From Rhodothalassiaceae bacterium (lineage in GTDB: Bacteria > Pseudomonadota > Alphaproteobacteria > Sphingomonadales > Rhodothalassiaceae), in the NCBI GenBank assembly GCA_026004935.1, contig BPKC01000001.1, positions 1,651,491 through 1,715,490 of the forward strand: a stretch of 64,000 nucleotides of DNA, written 5' to 3'. Made by a program: the position numbers and the translations under genes. Shown piece after piece: positions 54,090-63,238 of the stretch (positions are counted from its first letter, which is position 1; the number at the start of each line of letters is the position of its first letter). The notes beneath the pieces are model-generated. The model searched no databases. It was given only the letters and a program-made list of their open reading frames with translations, and was not told where the DNA came from.

Positions 54090-55076
54090 GTGGCGGTCTT
54101 CACCCATGTGGACGCGCAGGACGTGGAGGCGTTTCTCGCCGGCTATGCGCTGGGCCGGCTCGTTTCCTGCACCGGGATCGTCGAGGGCACGGAGAACACC
54201 AACTACCGTCTGGTCACCACCGCCGGCCGCTTCATCCTCACGCTCATCGAGCGGCGCACGGAGGAGAGCGCGCTGCCCTTCGTCTTCGGGCTGATGCGCC
54301 ATCTGGCCGAGGCCGGCGCGCCCGTGGCCGAGCCGGTTGCCGATGTCGGCGGGCGGGTGATCCGGCGGCTCGCGGGCCGGCCGGCGGTGATCGTGCGGGC
54401 GCTCGAGGGCGTCGCCGTCGCGGACCCCGATCCCGGGGCCTGCGCGGCCGCCGGTGCGGCGCTGGCGCGGCTGCACCGGGCCGGAGCCTCCTTCCGGCAG
54501 CATCGCGACAATCCCTATGGTCCGGCGGCCTGGGACGATCTGCTGGCCGCCTGCGGCCGGCGTGCGGGCGGGTCGAGGGACGGCGAGGCCGCAACCCTTC
54601 TCGCCCGGTGCCGGGATGCGCGCGACGAGCTCATGGCGGGCTGGCCCGGGGCGGGGGATCTGCCGGCCGGCCCGATCCACGCGGATCTCTTTCCCGACAA
54701 CATGTTCTTCCGCGACGGCGCGGTGAGCGGCATTTTCGACTTCTATTTCGCCTGCGTCGATCCGTGGGCCTATGATCTCGCGATCATGCTCGCCTCCTGG
54801 TGCTTCGATGCGGCGAACCGCTGGGACGAGGCCCGGGCCCGGGCGCTCCTTCGCGGCTATGACGGCGAGCGCAGGCTGGCGGATGCGGAGCGCCGGGCGC
54901 TGGGCCGGCTTGCGGCGGGGGCCGCCCTGCGCTTCACGCTCACCCGCCTCTACGACCGCCTGCATCCGGTGCCGGGCGCGGTGATCACGCCGAAGGACCC
55001 GGCCGCCTTCGCCGCGCGGCTCGCCCATTTTCTCGCCGCGCCGGATCTCGGCGATCTTGTCGCGACGCAGCACTAG
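54090..55076 (+). CDS. thrB: Homoserine kinase, type II (ThrB, APH fold)
   Basis: A 328-residue aminoglycoside-phosphotransferase-like kinase that makes O-phosphohomoserine. The opening [21 protein letters not shown], the EGTENTNY loop, catalytic [12 protein letters not shown] and metal-binding [17 protein letters not shown] are the hallmarks of the alphaproteobacterial ThrB-II family. The start is GTG at 54090 with GAAGGCGG upstream. It is followed 10 bp later by thrC. The classical GHMP-type ThrB is a different, unrelated family. Confidence 0.93.
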   Translation: MAVFTHVDAQDVEAFLAGYALGRLVSCTGIVEGTENTNYRLVTTAGRFILTLIERRTEESALPFVFGLMRHLAEAGAPVAEPVADVGGRVIRRLAGRPAVIVRALEGVAVADPDPGACAAAGAALARLHRAGASFRQHRDNPYGPAAWDDLLAACGRRAGGSRDGEAATLLARCRDARDELMAGWPGAGDLPAGPIHADLFPDNMFFRDGAVSGIFDFYFACVDPWAYDLAIMLASWCFDAANRWDEARARALLRGYDGERRLADAERRALGRLAAGAALRFTLTRLYDRLHPVPGAVITPKDPAAFAARLAHFLAAPDLGDLVATQH

Positions 55077-55086
55077 GACGCGGCCG

Positions 55087-56487
55087 ATGCGCTACGTCAG
55101 CACCCGCTCCGCAACCGAGGCCGCCGCCCGCGACGTGCTGCTGGGGGCGCTGGCACCCGATGGCGGTCTCTTTCTTCCCGCCCGCTGGCCGCGGCTGAGC
55201 GAGACCGAGGCGCGGGCGATCGCGAACGGGTCCTATGCGGATGCGCTGGCAACCGTCGTGCCGCATTTCCTCGACCGCGAGGCGGCGGCGCGGCTCAAGG
55301 CGGACGCGGGCTTTGCGGCGCGCGCGCTCGCCGGCTTCCGGCATCCGGCCGTCGCACCGCTCTCGGAGCTCGCGCCGGACCTGTGGCTGCTCGAGCTCTT
55401 CCACGGCCCCACCTTCTCCTTCAAGGACTACGGCCTGCAGCCGCTCGCGCGGCTCGCCGCCGACATCCTGGGGCTGGGCGGCGACGGCGCGCGGCGGCTG
55501 ATCATCGGCGCGACCAGCGGGGATACCGGATCGGCGGCGCTCGCCGCCTTCGCCGGCGTGCCGGGGGTGGAGGCCGTGATCCTGTTTCCCGACGGCCGCA
55601 TCTCCGAGGTCCAGCGCCGGCAGATGACGACCATCGCCGCCGGCAATGTCCATTGCGTCGCGGTATCCGGCAGCTTCGACGACGCGCAAAGGCTGGCCAA
55701 GCGGGCGCTCGCGCGGCTCGCGGGCGCGGGCGTGCCGGTGCTCGCCGTCAATTCCATCAACTGGGGGCGGATCCTGTTCCAGAGCGTCTACTACCAGTGG
55801 ACGGCGCAGCGGCTTGCCGCCCGCACGGGCCGCCCGGTGCGCTTCGTGATCCCCAGCGGCAACTTCGGCAATGCGTTTGCGGCCATCCTCGCCTGGCGGA
55901 TGGGCGCGCCGGTGGCCGGCCTGCTGCTTGCGACCAACAGCAACGACGCTCTGGTGCGGGCGGTGCGCGAGGGCCGGCTCGCCCGCGGGCGCGTGCGCGC
56001 GACGCTGAGCCCGGCCATGGACATCCAGGTGCCGAGCAATCTCGAGCGGCTGATCGCGCTCGAGCTGGCCGATGCGGGGCGCATGAGGGAACTCATGCGC
56101 GCGTTCGAGGAAAGGGGGACCGTCACCCTGCCGCGGCCGGCGGGCGCGGGCCTCGGCCTCGTGCTGGCGGCGCGCGCGGTGGACGACGAGACGACGCTTG
56201 CGACGATCCGGTCCGTGCATGCGGCGACCGACCGCATCCTCTGTCCCCACACCGCCGTCGGCTTCGCGGCGCGGGAGGCGGCCGGGCCGGCCGGCGATGC
56301 GGTGGACGTGCTGGTGGCCACCGCGCATCCCGCGAAGTTTCCGGATGCCGTGCGGCGGGCGATCGGGGTGCCGCCCGTCGTGCCGCCCGGGCTTGCCGGG
56401 GCGCTCGCAGGCAAGGAACGCGTCCACCGCCTGCCGGCGGAGGAGGCGGCTCTTGCCGGCTTCCTCGAGCGTTTGATCGCGGCGTAA
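55087..56487 (+). CDS. thrC: Threonine synthase
   Basis: A 466-residue PLP enzyme converting O-phosphohomoserine to threonine. The N-terminal YVSTRSATEAAARDVLLGALAPDGGLFLP, the PLP-lysine motif SFKDYGLQPLA (Lys113), GATSGDTGSAA and VPSGNFGNAFAA are all present. The length is that of the long (class I) ThrC. The start ATG at 55087 is set by family alignment. It is the second gene of thrBC. Repeat array 7 follows immediately. Confidence 0.95.
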   Translation: MRYVSTRSATEAAARDVLLGALAPDGGLFLPARWPRLSETEARAIANGSYADALATVVPHFLDREAAARLKADAGFAARALAGFRHPAVAPLSELAPDLWLLELFHGPTFSFKDYGLQPLARLAADILGLGGDGARRLIIGATSGDTGSAALAAFAGVPGVEAVILFPDGRISEVQRRQMTTIAAGNVHCVAVSGSFDDAQRLAKRALARLAGAGVPVLAVNSINWGRILFQSVYYQWTAQRLAARTGRPVRFVIPSGNFGNAFAAILAWRMGAPVAGLLLATNSNDALVRAVREGRLARGRVRATLSPAMDIQVPSNLERLIALELADAGRMRELMRAFEERGTVTLPRPAGAGLGLVLAARAVDDETTLATIRSVHAATDRILCPHTAVGFAAREAAGPAGDAVDVLVATAHPAKFPDAVRRAIGVPPVVPPGLAGALAGKERVHRLPAEEAALAGFLERLIAA

Positions 56488-56569
56488 GAGACGGTATCTC
56501 CGGCGACGGCGCGTCCGCCCGCGCCACGCCCGCCCGATGGCCCATGTCTTCCCGCCCGCCCGCCGGCAC

Positions 56570-57340
56570 CCTCTCTTCGTCGCCCGCCGGCACTCTCTTG
56601 CCGTCACCCGCCGACTTGACCGGCGGGTCCATCTCCTTCTCACGTCACCCGCCGGCTTGACCGGCGGGTCCAACCGGCGGTGGAGCCACCCACAAACCTC
56701 GGAGCTGCGTTCACCGTCGGCTGGGTTCGCCGGTCAAGCCGGCGAACGACGTGAAAGAGCGGTGGCACCGCCGGTGCGAACTTCCCAGCTTCGGACGTCA
56801 GGCTGACCGGCGCGTCCGTTCCCTTCCCTCGTCACCCGCCGGTTTGACCGGCGGGTCCAGCCGGCGGTGGAGCCACCCACAAACCTCGGAGCTGCGTTCA
56901 CCGTCGGCTGGGTTCGCCGGTCAAGCCGGCGAACGACGCCAAGGGGAAGGGGCATCCGCCGGTGCGCGCTTCCAGTCACCACGCCTGATGGGGGGGCATC
57001 GTCACCCGCCGGCACCCCCTCTCTGCGTCACCCGCCAACTTGATCGGCGGGTCCATCTCCTTCTCACGTCACCCGCCGGTTTGACCGGCGGGTCCAACCG
57101 GCGGTGGAGCCACCCACAAACCTCGGAGCTGCGTTCACCGTCGGCTGGGTTCGCCGGTCAAGCCGGCGAACGACGCCAAGGGGAAGGGGCATCCGCCGGT
57201 GCGCGCTTCCAGTCACCACGCCTGATGGGGGGCATCGTCACCCGCCGGGACCCCTTTCTGCGTCACCCGCCGGCGCTTTCCTCTCAAGCGTCACCCGCCG
57301 GCGCATTCCTTTCAAGCGTCACCCGCCGGTATGCGCGCCC
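56570..57340. repeat. Palindromic repeat array 7
   Basis: Three composites of an ACCCGCCGG palindrome, the linker GGAGCCACCCACAAACCTCG..., and an inverse GTTCGCCGG palindrome occur at about 56645-56750, 56832-56937 and 57066-57173. The linker is the same as in array 6, six kilobases away, apart from single changes. The last two composites, each followed by the same GGGGAAGGGGCATCCGCCGG tail, are a 235-bp direct duplication. Half-palindromes (CGTCACCCGCCGG without the second arm) end the array and overlap the stop codon of the next gene. Confidence 0.9.
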
Positions 57341-58371
57341 CTGTTCGTGCGCATGTTCCCGCCGGCATCGTCAGCGGTGTTCCCGCCGGCGCCGGCGTCG
57401 AGGCGGGCGAGGTTGCGCCGCGCGGCCTGCGCCTCGGGGCTGTCGGGCCAGCGTGCGGCAAGCTTCACCCACAGGGCGCGGGCGGCCGCCGCGTCGCCCT
57501 CCATCGCCTTCAGATTGGCCCGCTCGAGCCACAGCAGGGGCCACTCGGGCCTGAGCGCCGCGGCGCGGGCGAGATCGTCCTCGGCCTTCCCGAACTGTCC
57601 CAGCGCGCGCCGGGCGCTTGCGCGCAGGACGTAGATCTCCGGCACCTCGGGATCGATGGCCTCGGCGCGGTCGAGATCGGTGATCGCATCGGGAAAGCGG
57701 CCGAGGATCCCGGCGGCGCGCGCGCGGTCGATGTAGAGCTGCTGCTCGAGATCCAGCCGGCCCGCCGGCAGCAGCGAAAGCGCGCGCGTGAAGGCGTCGA
57801 TCGCACGCTCGGGGTCGTCGGCCATCAGCCGCGCGTTGCCGAGCTGGGCGTAGATCGCGGCGGCCAGCGCATCGATGCTGGCCGGCCCGCCGAGCGGATC
57901 CCAGGGCAGCCCCTCGCCGCGGCGCAGCTTCGCCAGCATGTCCTCGAAGCGTTCGGCCGCGACATCCGGGTGGCCCATGGTAATCAGCGCGACGGCGATG
58001 CAATGCTCGGCCGGAAGCCCGCCGCCGTCGGTGCTCCAGCGGAAGGCCAGATCGAGCGCATGATCGGGGTCGTCGGCGGCGCGGGCGAGGCAGTCGCGGT
58101 AGCGCTGCTCCTCCTTGACCGGGTCGCCGCCCGTGTCCGGCAAGCGCGAGACCGCCGGGTCGTCGCGGTAGGAGGGGAAGAAGAGGCCGGGGAAGGGGTC
58201 CTGCGCCCCGTCGGCCGCGGGGGCCTTCTCCTGCGGCTCCCCGGGGGCGCCGCGGGCGGCTTCCGGGATGGCGGGCAGGGGTGTTCCGGGCGGCGGGGCC
58301 TCCTGCGCCGGGGCGGGAGGAGCCGCAAGCAGGGCGGACAGCGCCACACAGGCGAGTGCAAGATCGCGCAT
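57319..58371 (-). CDS. Secreted TPR-repeat protein
   Basis: A 350-residue protein. A signal peptide (MRDLALACVALSALLAAPPAPAQ) leads to a Pro-rich spacer (to ~60), then helical TPR repeats (about 85-340). The most regular repeats are EIYVLRASARRALGQFGKAEDDLARAAALRP and the unit before it. Most likely it is a periplasmic scaffold. A GTG at 58383 with GAGAGGACG upstream may be the true start, adding four residues. The final residues (HTGG-stop) are encoded by half of a repeat palindrome, so the C-terminus was altered by the repeat. Confidence 0.8.
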   Translation of the reverse strand: MRDLALACVALSALLAAPPAPAQEAPPPGTPLPAIPEAARGAPGEPQEKAPAADGAQDPFPGLFFPSYRDDPAVSRLPDTGGDPVKEEQRYRDCLARAADDPDHALDLAFRWSTDGGGLPAEHCIAVALITMGHPDVAAERFEDMLAKLRRGEGLPWDPLGGPASIDALAAAIYAQLGNARLMADDPERAIDAFTRALSLLPAGRLDLEQQLYIDRARAAGILGRFPDAITDLDRAEAIDPEVPEIYVLRASARRALGQFGKAEDDLARAAALRPEWPLLWLERANLKAMEGDAAAARALWVKLAARWPDSPEAQAARRNLARLDAGAGGNTADDAGGNMRTNRGAHTGG

Positions 58372-58440
58372 CGACACCGGCACCGTCGTCCTCTCCCGGC
58401 TCGGGGTGCATGGGAACGGGCCGCATGCTAGATGGGATCC

Positions 58441-59373
58441 ATGGCCAAACCAAGGCTCTTCATCTTCGGCTTCGGATACACCGCCGGCCGCCTCGCCCGG
58501 CGGCTCGTGGAGCGCGGCTGGGCGGTGGCGGGGACCAGGCGGCCGGGCCATGTCGCCGCCGACGAGGTCGCAGGCGTGCGGCTGTTCGCCTTCGACCGCG
58601 CGACGGGGCTCTGTGATGCGGCGCGGGAGGCGCTCGCGGCGGCGAGCCACGTGCTCGTCACCATTCCCCCCGATGAGGAGGGGGATCCGGCGGCCGCGCT
58701 GCTCGCCGCCGAGCCGGCGCTGGTCGCGAACGACCTGCACTTTCTGGGCTATCTTTCGACGACCGGCGTCTATGGTGATGCGGGCGGCGGATGGGTGCGC
58801 GAATCGAGCCCGCCGCGACCCGGCAGCGCCCGCGCGCGCCGGCGGCTTGCGGCCGAGCGGCAGTGGCAGGAGCTCGCGACGCGCCACGACTGGCCGCTCA
58901 TGATCTTCCGCCTGCCGGGGATCTACGGCCCCGGCCGCTCGCCCTTCGAGCGGCTTCTGGCCGGCACCGCGCAGCGCATCGACGCAGGCGCCGAACACGT
59001 GTTCTCGCGCATCCATGTGGACGACATCGCCCGCGCGCTGATCGCCGCCATGGCCGATCCCGAGCCCGGGGCCGTCTTCAACCTCGCCGACGACGAGCCG
59101 GCCGCAAGCCACGAGGTCGTGGCCCATGCCGCCCGCCTGCTCGGGATCGCGCCGCCGCCGCTCGTGCCCCTTCACCAGGCCGAGCTGCCCGAGATGGCGC
59201 GCAGCTTCTACGCGGAATGCCGGCGGGTCGATGCCGGCGCCATCAAGGCGCGCTACGGGCTTTCGTGGCGGTATCCGAGCTATCGCGAGGGTCTTCGCGC
59301 CATTCTGGCGGAATCGGGGTTTGCGTCTGACGCGCCATGTGCGCCCAGTGGGCCGCGATCAGCCGGCGCGTGA
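58441..59373 (+). CDS. NAD(P)-dependent epimerase/YeeZ-like SDR protein
   Basis: A 310-residue extended-SDR-like protein. The N-terminal FIFGFGYTAGRLARRLVERGW is a variant Rossmann motif (GxGxxA region). A STTGVYG strand with Ser/Thr/Tyr, and FRLPGIYGPGRSPF and RIHVDDIARAL follow. It resembles the YeeZ/NAD-dependent epimerase group whose substrate is unknown. The start at 58441 is preferred to 58432; both follow a weak Shine-Dalgarno. Its 3' end runs 131 bp into the opposite-strand aminotransferase gene. Confidence 0.82.
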   Translation: MAKPRLFIFGFGYTAGRLARRLVERGWAVAGTRRPGHVAADEVAGVRLFAFDRATGLCDAAREALAAASHVLVTIPPDEEGDPAAALLAAEPALVANDLHFLGYLSTTGVYGDAGGGWVRESSPPRPGSARARRRLAAERQWQELATRHDWPLMIFRLPGIYGPGRSPFERLLAGTAQRIDAGAEHVFSRIHVDDIARALIAAMADPEPGAVFNLADDEPAASHEVVAHAARLLGIAPPPLVPLHQAELPEMARSFYAECRRVDAGAIKARYGLSWRYPSYREGLRAILAESGFASDAPCAPSGPRSAGA

Positions 59374-60181
59374 GCGGACCGGGCCGGCCGTCGCCGACCA
59401 CCTGCCCGCCGACCGCGACGACCGGGGTGACGCCGCTCGTCGTCGAGCACAGGAAGGCCTCGCGGGCGGCCGCGACATCCGCCGCGCTGAAGGCCTCCTC
59501 GCGCACGGGGATCTGCCGCGCGCGCGCAAGCGCCAGCACCACGTCGCGGGTGATGCTGGGCAGGATCGCGGAAGTCAGCGGGCGGGTGACGAGGGCGCCC
59601 GTCCGGTCGACGATGAAGGCGGTCGACGACGACCCTTCGGTGATCCGGCCGTCCGCGTCCACCATCCAGGCCTCGAAGGCGTCCGCGCGGTGGGCCTGCT
59701 CCTTGGCCAGCACATTGGCGAGCAGCGAAACCGACTTGATGTCGCAGCGCTTCCAGCGCTCGTCCGCGACCAGCGCCACGCGCACGCCGCGCATCTGGCG
59801 CGCCACCAGCGCCGGCACCGAAAACGGCCGCACGAACATGACGAGCGAGGGCCTGGGACGCGGGCGGGGAAACTTGTGGTCGCGCGGGGCGACGCCGCGG
59901 CTCACCTGCAGATAAAGCGTCGAGGCGGGCAGCCGCGCCGCGCGCACGAGCCGCAACATGATCTGTTCCATTGCGCGCCGGCTCGCCGGCCAGGGGATGT
60001 CGAGGGCCATGAGGGAGCGGCCCAGGCGATCGAGATGCGCCTTGAGGTCCACGAGGCGGGCCCCCAGCGCGAGGATCACTTCGTAGACCCCGTCCGCGAA
60101 CAGGAAGGCGCGGTCCTCCACGGAAACCGCGGCGTCCTTGAGCGGCAGGTAGCGGCCGTTCACATGGGCGAGTCGCGGCAC
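59243..60181 (-). CDS. D-amino-acid aminotransferase (class IV)
   Basis: A 312-residue fold-type IV PLP enzyme. The N-terminal HVNGRYLPLKDAAVSVEDRAFLFADGVYEVI, the Schiff-base lysine Lys149 in KRCDIKSVSLLANVLAK and EGSSSTAFIV closely follow D-alanine transaminase (Dat). It would interconvert D-amino acids and 2-keto acids for wall synthesis or catabolism. The start GTG at 60181 with GAGGAACAG upstream is used. The last ~43 codons overlap the convergent epimerase gene. In many alphaproteobacteria dat lies between trkA and hfq; here it is separated. Confidence 0.9.
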   Translation of the reverse strand: MPRLAHVNGRYLPLKDAAVSVEDRAFLFADGVYEVILALGARLVDLKAHLDRLGRSLMALDIPWPASRRAMEQIMLRLVRAARLPASTLYLQVSRGVAPRDHKFPRPRPRPSLVMFVRPFSVPALVARQMRGVRVALVADERWKRCDIKSVSLLANVLAKEQAHRADAFEAWMVDADGRITEGSSSTAFIVDRTGALVTRPLTSAILPSITRDVVLALARARQIPVREEAFSAADVAAAREAFLCSTTSGVTPVVAVGGQVVGDGRPGPLTRRLIAAHWAHMARQTQTPIPPEWREDPRDSSDTATKARSAP

Positions 60182-60249
60182 GGCACTGTTCCTCGTCACG
60201 AGCCCGATCCAATGACGGCGCAGGCGCCCAGAGTTAGAGCCCGCCGCAC

Positions 60250-61115
60250 GCCCGCCGGTCAAGCCGGCGAACGACGATTCAGTGATCGGTCATCGGTCAT
60301 CGGTCATCGGTCATCAGACGAGCCTTTCCCTTGTCACCCGCCGGCTTGACCGGCGGGTCCAGTGGAACGTGGAGACGGCCGCAAGAGCAGGGATCGTCCC
60401 GGCCAGCGGCTGGATTCGCCGCTTTCGCGGCGAATGACGAAAGAGAAGAGCGTCACCCGCCGGCGTCCTTTCTTCGTCACCCGCCGGCTCGACCGGCGGG
60501 TCCAGCCATCACTTGGGCCAACGACCAGCGCCGGTGCTGTCACCGCCGGCTCATGGGTTCGCCGGTCAAGCCGGCGAACGACGATTCAGTGATCGGTCAT
60601 CGGTCATCGGTCATCGGTCATCAGGCGAGCCTTTCCCTTGTCACCCGCCGGCTTGACCGGCGGGTCCAGTGGAACGTGGAGACGGCCGCAAGAGCAGGGA
60701 TCGTCCCGGCCAGCGGCTGGATTCGCCGCTTTCGCGGCGAATGACGAAAGAGAAGAGCGTCACCCGCCGGCGTCCTTTCTTCGTCACCCGCCGGCTTGAC
60801 CGGCGGGTCCAGCCATCACTTGGGCCAACGACCAGCGCCGGTGCTGTCACCGCCGGCCCATGGGTTCGCCGGTCAAGCCGGCGAACGACGATTCAGTGAT
60901 CGGTCATCGGTCATCGGTCGTCAGACGAGCCTCTCCCTCGTCATCCGCCGACTTGATCGGCGGATCCAGCGGAAAGCGAGGGCGGTCGCAGGCGCCGGGA
61001 TTGTCGTCATGGGCGGCTGGATTCGCCGCTTTCGCGGCGAATGACGAAAGAGAAGAGCGTCACCCGCCGGCGTCCTTTCTTCGTCACCCGCCGGCTCGAC
61101 CGGCGGGTCCAGCGG
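60250..61115. repeat. Palindromic repeat array 8 with a 307-bp tandem duplication
   Basis: The unit contains heptamers TCATCGG, an ACCCGCCGG palindrome, a linker GGAACGTGGAGACGGCCGC..., and an ATTCGCCGC-type palindrome. A further ACCCGCCGG palindrome, a second linker and an inverse GTTCGCCGG palindrome complete it. It occurs at about 60287-60593 and again at 60594-60900, differing by a handful of bases. A third, partial copy uses an ATCCGCCGA palindrome. The array lies between divergent genes; about 150 bp without a signal remain before mutA. Confidence 0.9.
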
Positions 61116-61268
61116 GAAGCCGAGCCAGGCGCCGGCCGTTGAGGAATGCCCGACGACCGGGCCGGCGGCGGCGATCTTGCGCCGGCCGGCGCATGGCGGC
61201 TAATCCTTGCCTTGTTGCAGCGCGAAAGGCGAAGGGCCGGCGCGTCGGGCGGCCCGATGCGAGGTGGC

Positions 61269-63236
61269 ATGGACGAAACGCGTGACATTCCGCTGATGGA
61301 GGGTTTTGCCGCGCCGGAGCGCGAGGCCTGGCGCGAGGCGGCCGAGCAGGCGGCGCGGCGGCCGCTGGAGCGTCTTGTCGCGCGCACCGACGACGGCATC
61401 CCGATCGCGCCTCTCTACACCCGCACGGACCTGCCGGACGCACCGGATTTCGCCGGTTTTCCCGGTTTCGCCCCCGAGCTGCGCGGCCGGCGCGCGGACG
61501 ATCGGCCCTGCCGCAACCTCGTGCGGGTGACCTCGCCCGATCCCGTCGCCGCCCGCGCGGATGTGCGCGAGGCGCTGGAAGGCGGCGCCGACGGGCTCGT
61601 CCTCGTCCTCGACGACGGCCGCCCGGAGGACGAGGGGGTGGAGGGCGTCGTGCTGGCTCTCGGCGCCGAGCCGCAGGCGGCCGCGGATGCGCTGGACGAG
61701 CTGCTGGCCGATGTCCGGCTCGACCGCACGCCCGTCGTGCTGGAGGCGGGGCTGCGCCAGCGTCCGGCGGCCGAGGCTCTGCTCGCCTTCTTCGACCGGC
61801 GCCGTCAGCAGTCGGCTGCCGGGACGAATCTGGGCTTCGATCCGCTGGCATGGGCCGCGCGCACGGGTGCGGACGGCAGGGCGGCGCTGGATGAGACGCT
61901 CGCCTGGTTGCAGGAGCGCGCTCTTGTTGCCGGCAGCGATCCGGCCGTCCTGCGCCTTTCGGGGCGCGTGTGGCACGATGCGGGCGCAAGCGAGGTCGAG
62001 GAGCTGGCCATCCTTGCCGCCTCGCTTGTGGAGGCGCTGCGCCGGGGCGAGGCGGCGGGCATCGCGCCCGCGCATCTGGCCGCGCGCACCGACATGCATC
62101 TGATGGCGGATGCGGACGTGCTGCTGAGCGTGGCGAAGCTGCGGGCGGCGCGGGCGATCATGCGCCGGATCGCGGACGCGGCCGGTCTGCCCGCGGGCCT
62201 GCGCCAGCTTACCGCGGAGACCGCGCCGCGCATGTTCACGCGCTGCGATCCCTGGACGAACATCCTGCGCGCGACGCTCGCCACCCAGGCGGCGCTGATC
62301 GCGGGTGCCGCGGGGGTGAGCGTGCGCCCCTACACCGATGCCCTCGGCTTCGCCGACGCCCATGCCCGGCGCATCGCCCGCAACGTTCCGCTCATCCTGA
62401 TGGAGGAGTCGGCGATCCGGCAGGTGATCGATGCGGCGGGCGGCAGCTGGGCGATCGAGGCGTTGACGCGCGCGCTCGCCGAACGCGCCTGGCGCCTGTT
62501 CCAGGAGATCGAGGGAGGGGGAGGCCTTGCCGCCGCCATCGCGGCGGGCCGGATCGCGGAGATGATCGAGGAGACGGCCGCGCGCCGGCGCAAGGAGATC
62601 GCGACCCGCCGGCGGCCCATCACCGGGGTGTCCGAATACCCGAACCTGGACGAGCGGCTGCCGCAACCGCCGGCGGGGCCGACGCGCGCGGCGCTTCGCA
62701 GGCAAGCGGGGCTTCAGGATCCCGCACCCGGAGCCCGCTGGGCGTTCCGTCCGATGCGGCTGGCGGCGGAATTCGAGGCGTATCGCGCGCTCTCCGACCG
62801 GCTGCTCGCCGAAAAGGGTGCGCGGCCCGCGATCTTTCTCGCCAACATCGGCCCCATCGCCCGGCACAATGCGCGCGCGACATTCGCGGCCAACGCCTTT
62901 GCGGCCGGCGGCATCCGGCCGATCACGAACGACGGGTTCACCGATGCCGGGCCCATGGCCGAGGCGTTTCGTGCGAGCGGCGCGCGGCTGGCCGTCATCT
63001 GCGGCCATGACGAGGACCAGGCGGCCGAAGCGGCGGCCTTCGCGGCGGCTCTGAAGGCGGCCGGTGCCGCGCTCGTCTGGCTGGCGGGCCGGCCGGAGGC
63101 GGAACGGGCCGAGGCCTGGCGCAGGGCCGGCGTCGATCGCTTCATCGGTCTCGGCTCGGACATGCCGGCGGAATACGACGCGGCGCTCGAAGCGCTCGGG
63201 ATCGCGCCGCCGCGCGGCCGGGCGGGAAGGGATTGA
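61269..63236 (+). CDS. mutA: Methylmalonyl-CoA mutase small (beta) subunit
   Basis: A 655-residue subunit. A TIM-barrel domain with [17 protein letters not shown], then [20 protein letters not shown] and [19 protein letters not shown], is followed by a B12-type Rossmann domain (about 500-640). The cobalamin-binding DxHxxG motif is absent, as expected for the non-catalytic subunit. With MutB it forms the heterodimer converting succinyl-CoA and methylmalonyl-CoA, linking valine and propionate breakdown to the TCA cycle. The start ATG at 61269 follows GAGGTGGC; longer frames upstream run into the repeat array. mutB begins 2 bp after its stop. Confidence 0.93.
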   Translation: MDETRDIPLMEGFAAPEREAWREAAEQAARRPLERLVARTDDGIPIAPLYTRTDLPDAPDFAGFPGFAPELRGRRADDRPCRNLVRVTSPDPVAARADVREALEGGADGLVLVLDDGRPEDEGVEGVVLALGAEPQAAADALDELLADVRLDRTPVVLEAGLRQRPAAEALLAFFDRRRQQSAAGTNLGFDPLAWAARTGADGRAALDETLAWLQERALVAGSDPAVLRLSGRVWHDAGASEVEELAILAASLVEALRRGEAAGIAPAHLAARTDMHLMADADVLLSVAKLRAARAIMRRIADAAGLPAGLRQLTAETAPRMFTRCDPWTNILRATLATQAALIAGAAGVSVRPYTDALGFADAHARRIARNVPLILMEESAIRQVIDAAGGSWAIEALTRALAERAWRLFQEIEGGGGLAAAIAAGRIAEMIEETAARRRKEIATRRRPITGVSEYPNLDERLPQPPAGPTRAALRRQAGLQDPAPGARWAFRPMRLAAEFEAYRALSDRLLAEKGARPAIFLANIGPIARHNARATFAANAFAAGGIRPITNDGFTDAGPMAEAFRASGARLAVICGHDEDQAAEAAAFAAALKAAGAALVWLAGRPEAERAEAWRRAGVDRFIGLGSDMPAEYDAALEALGIAPPRGRAGRD

Positions 63237-63238
63237 GG

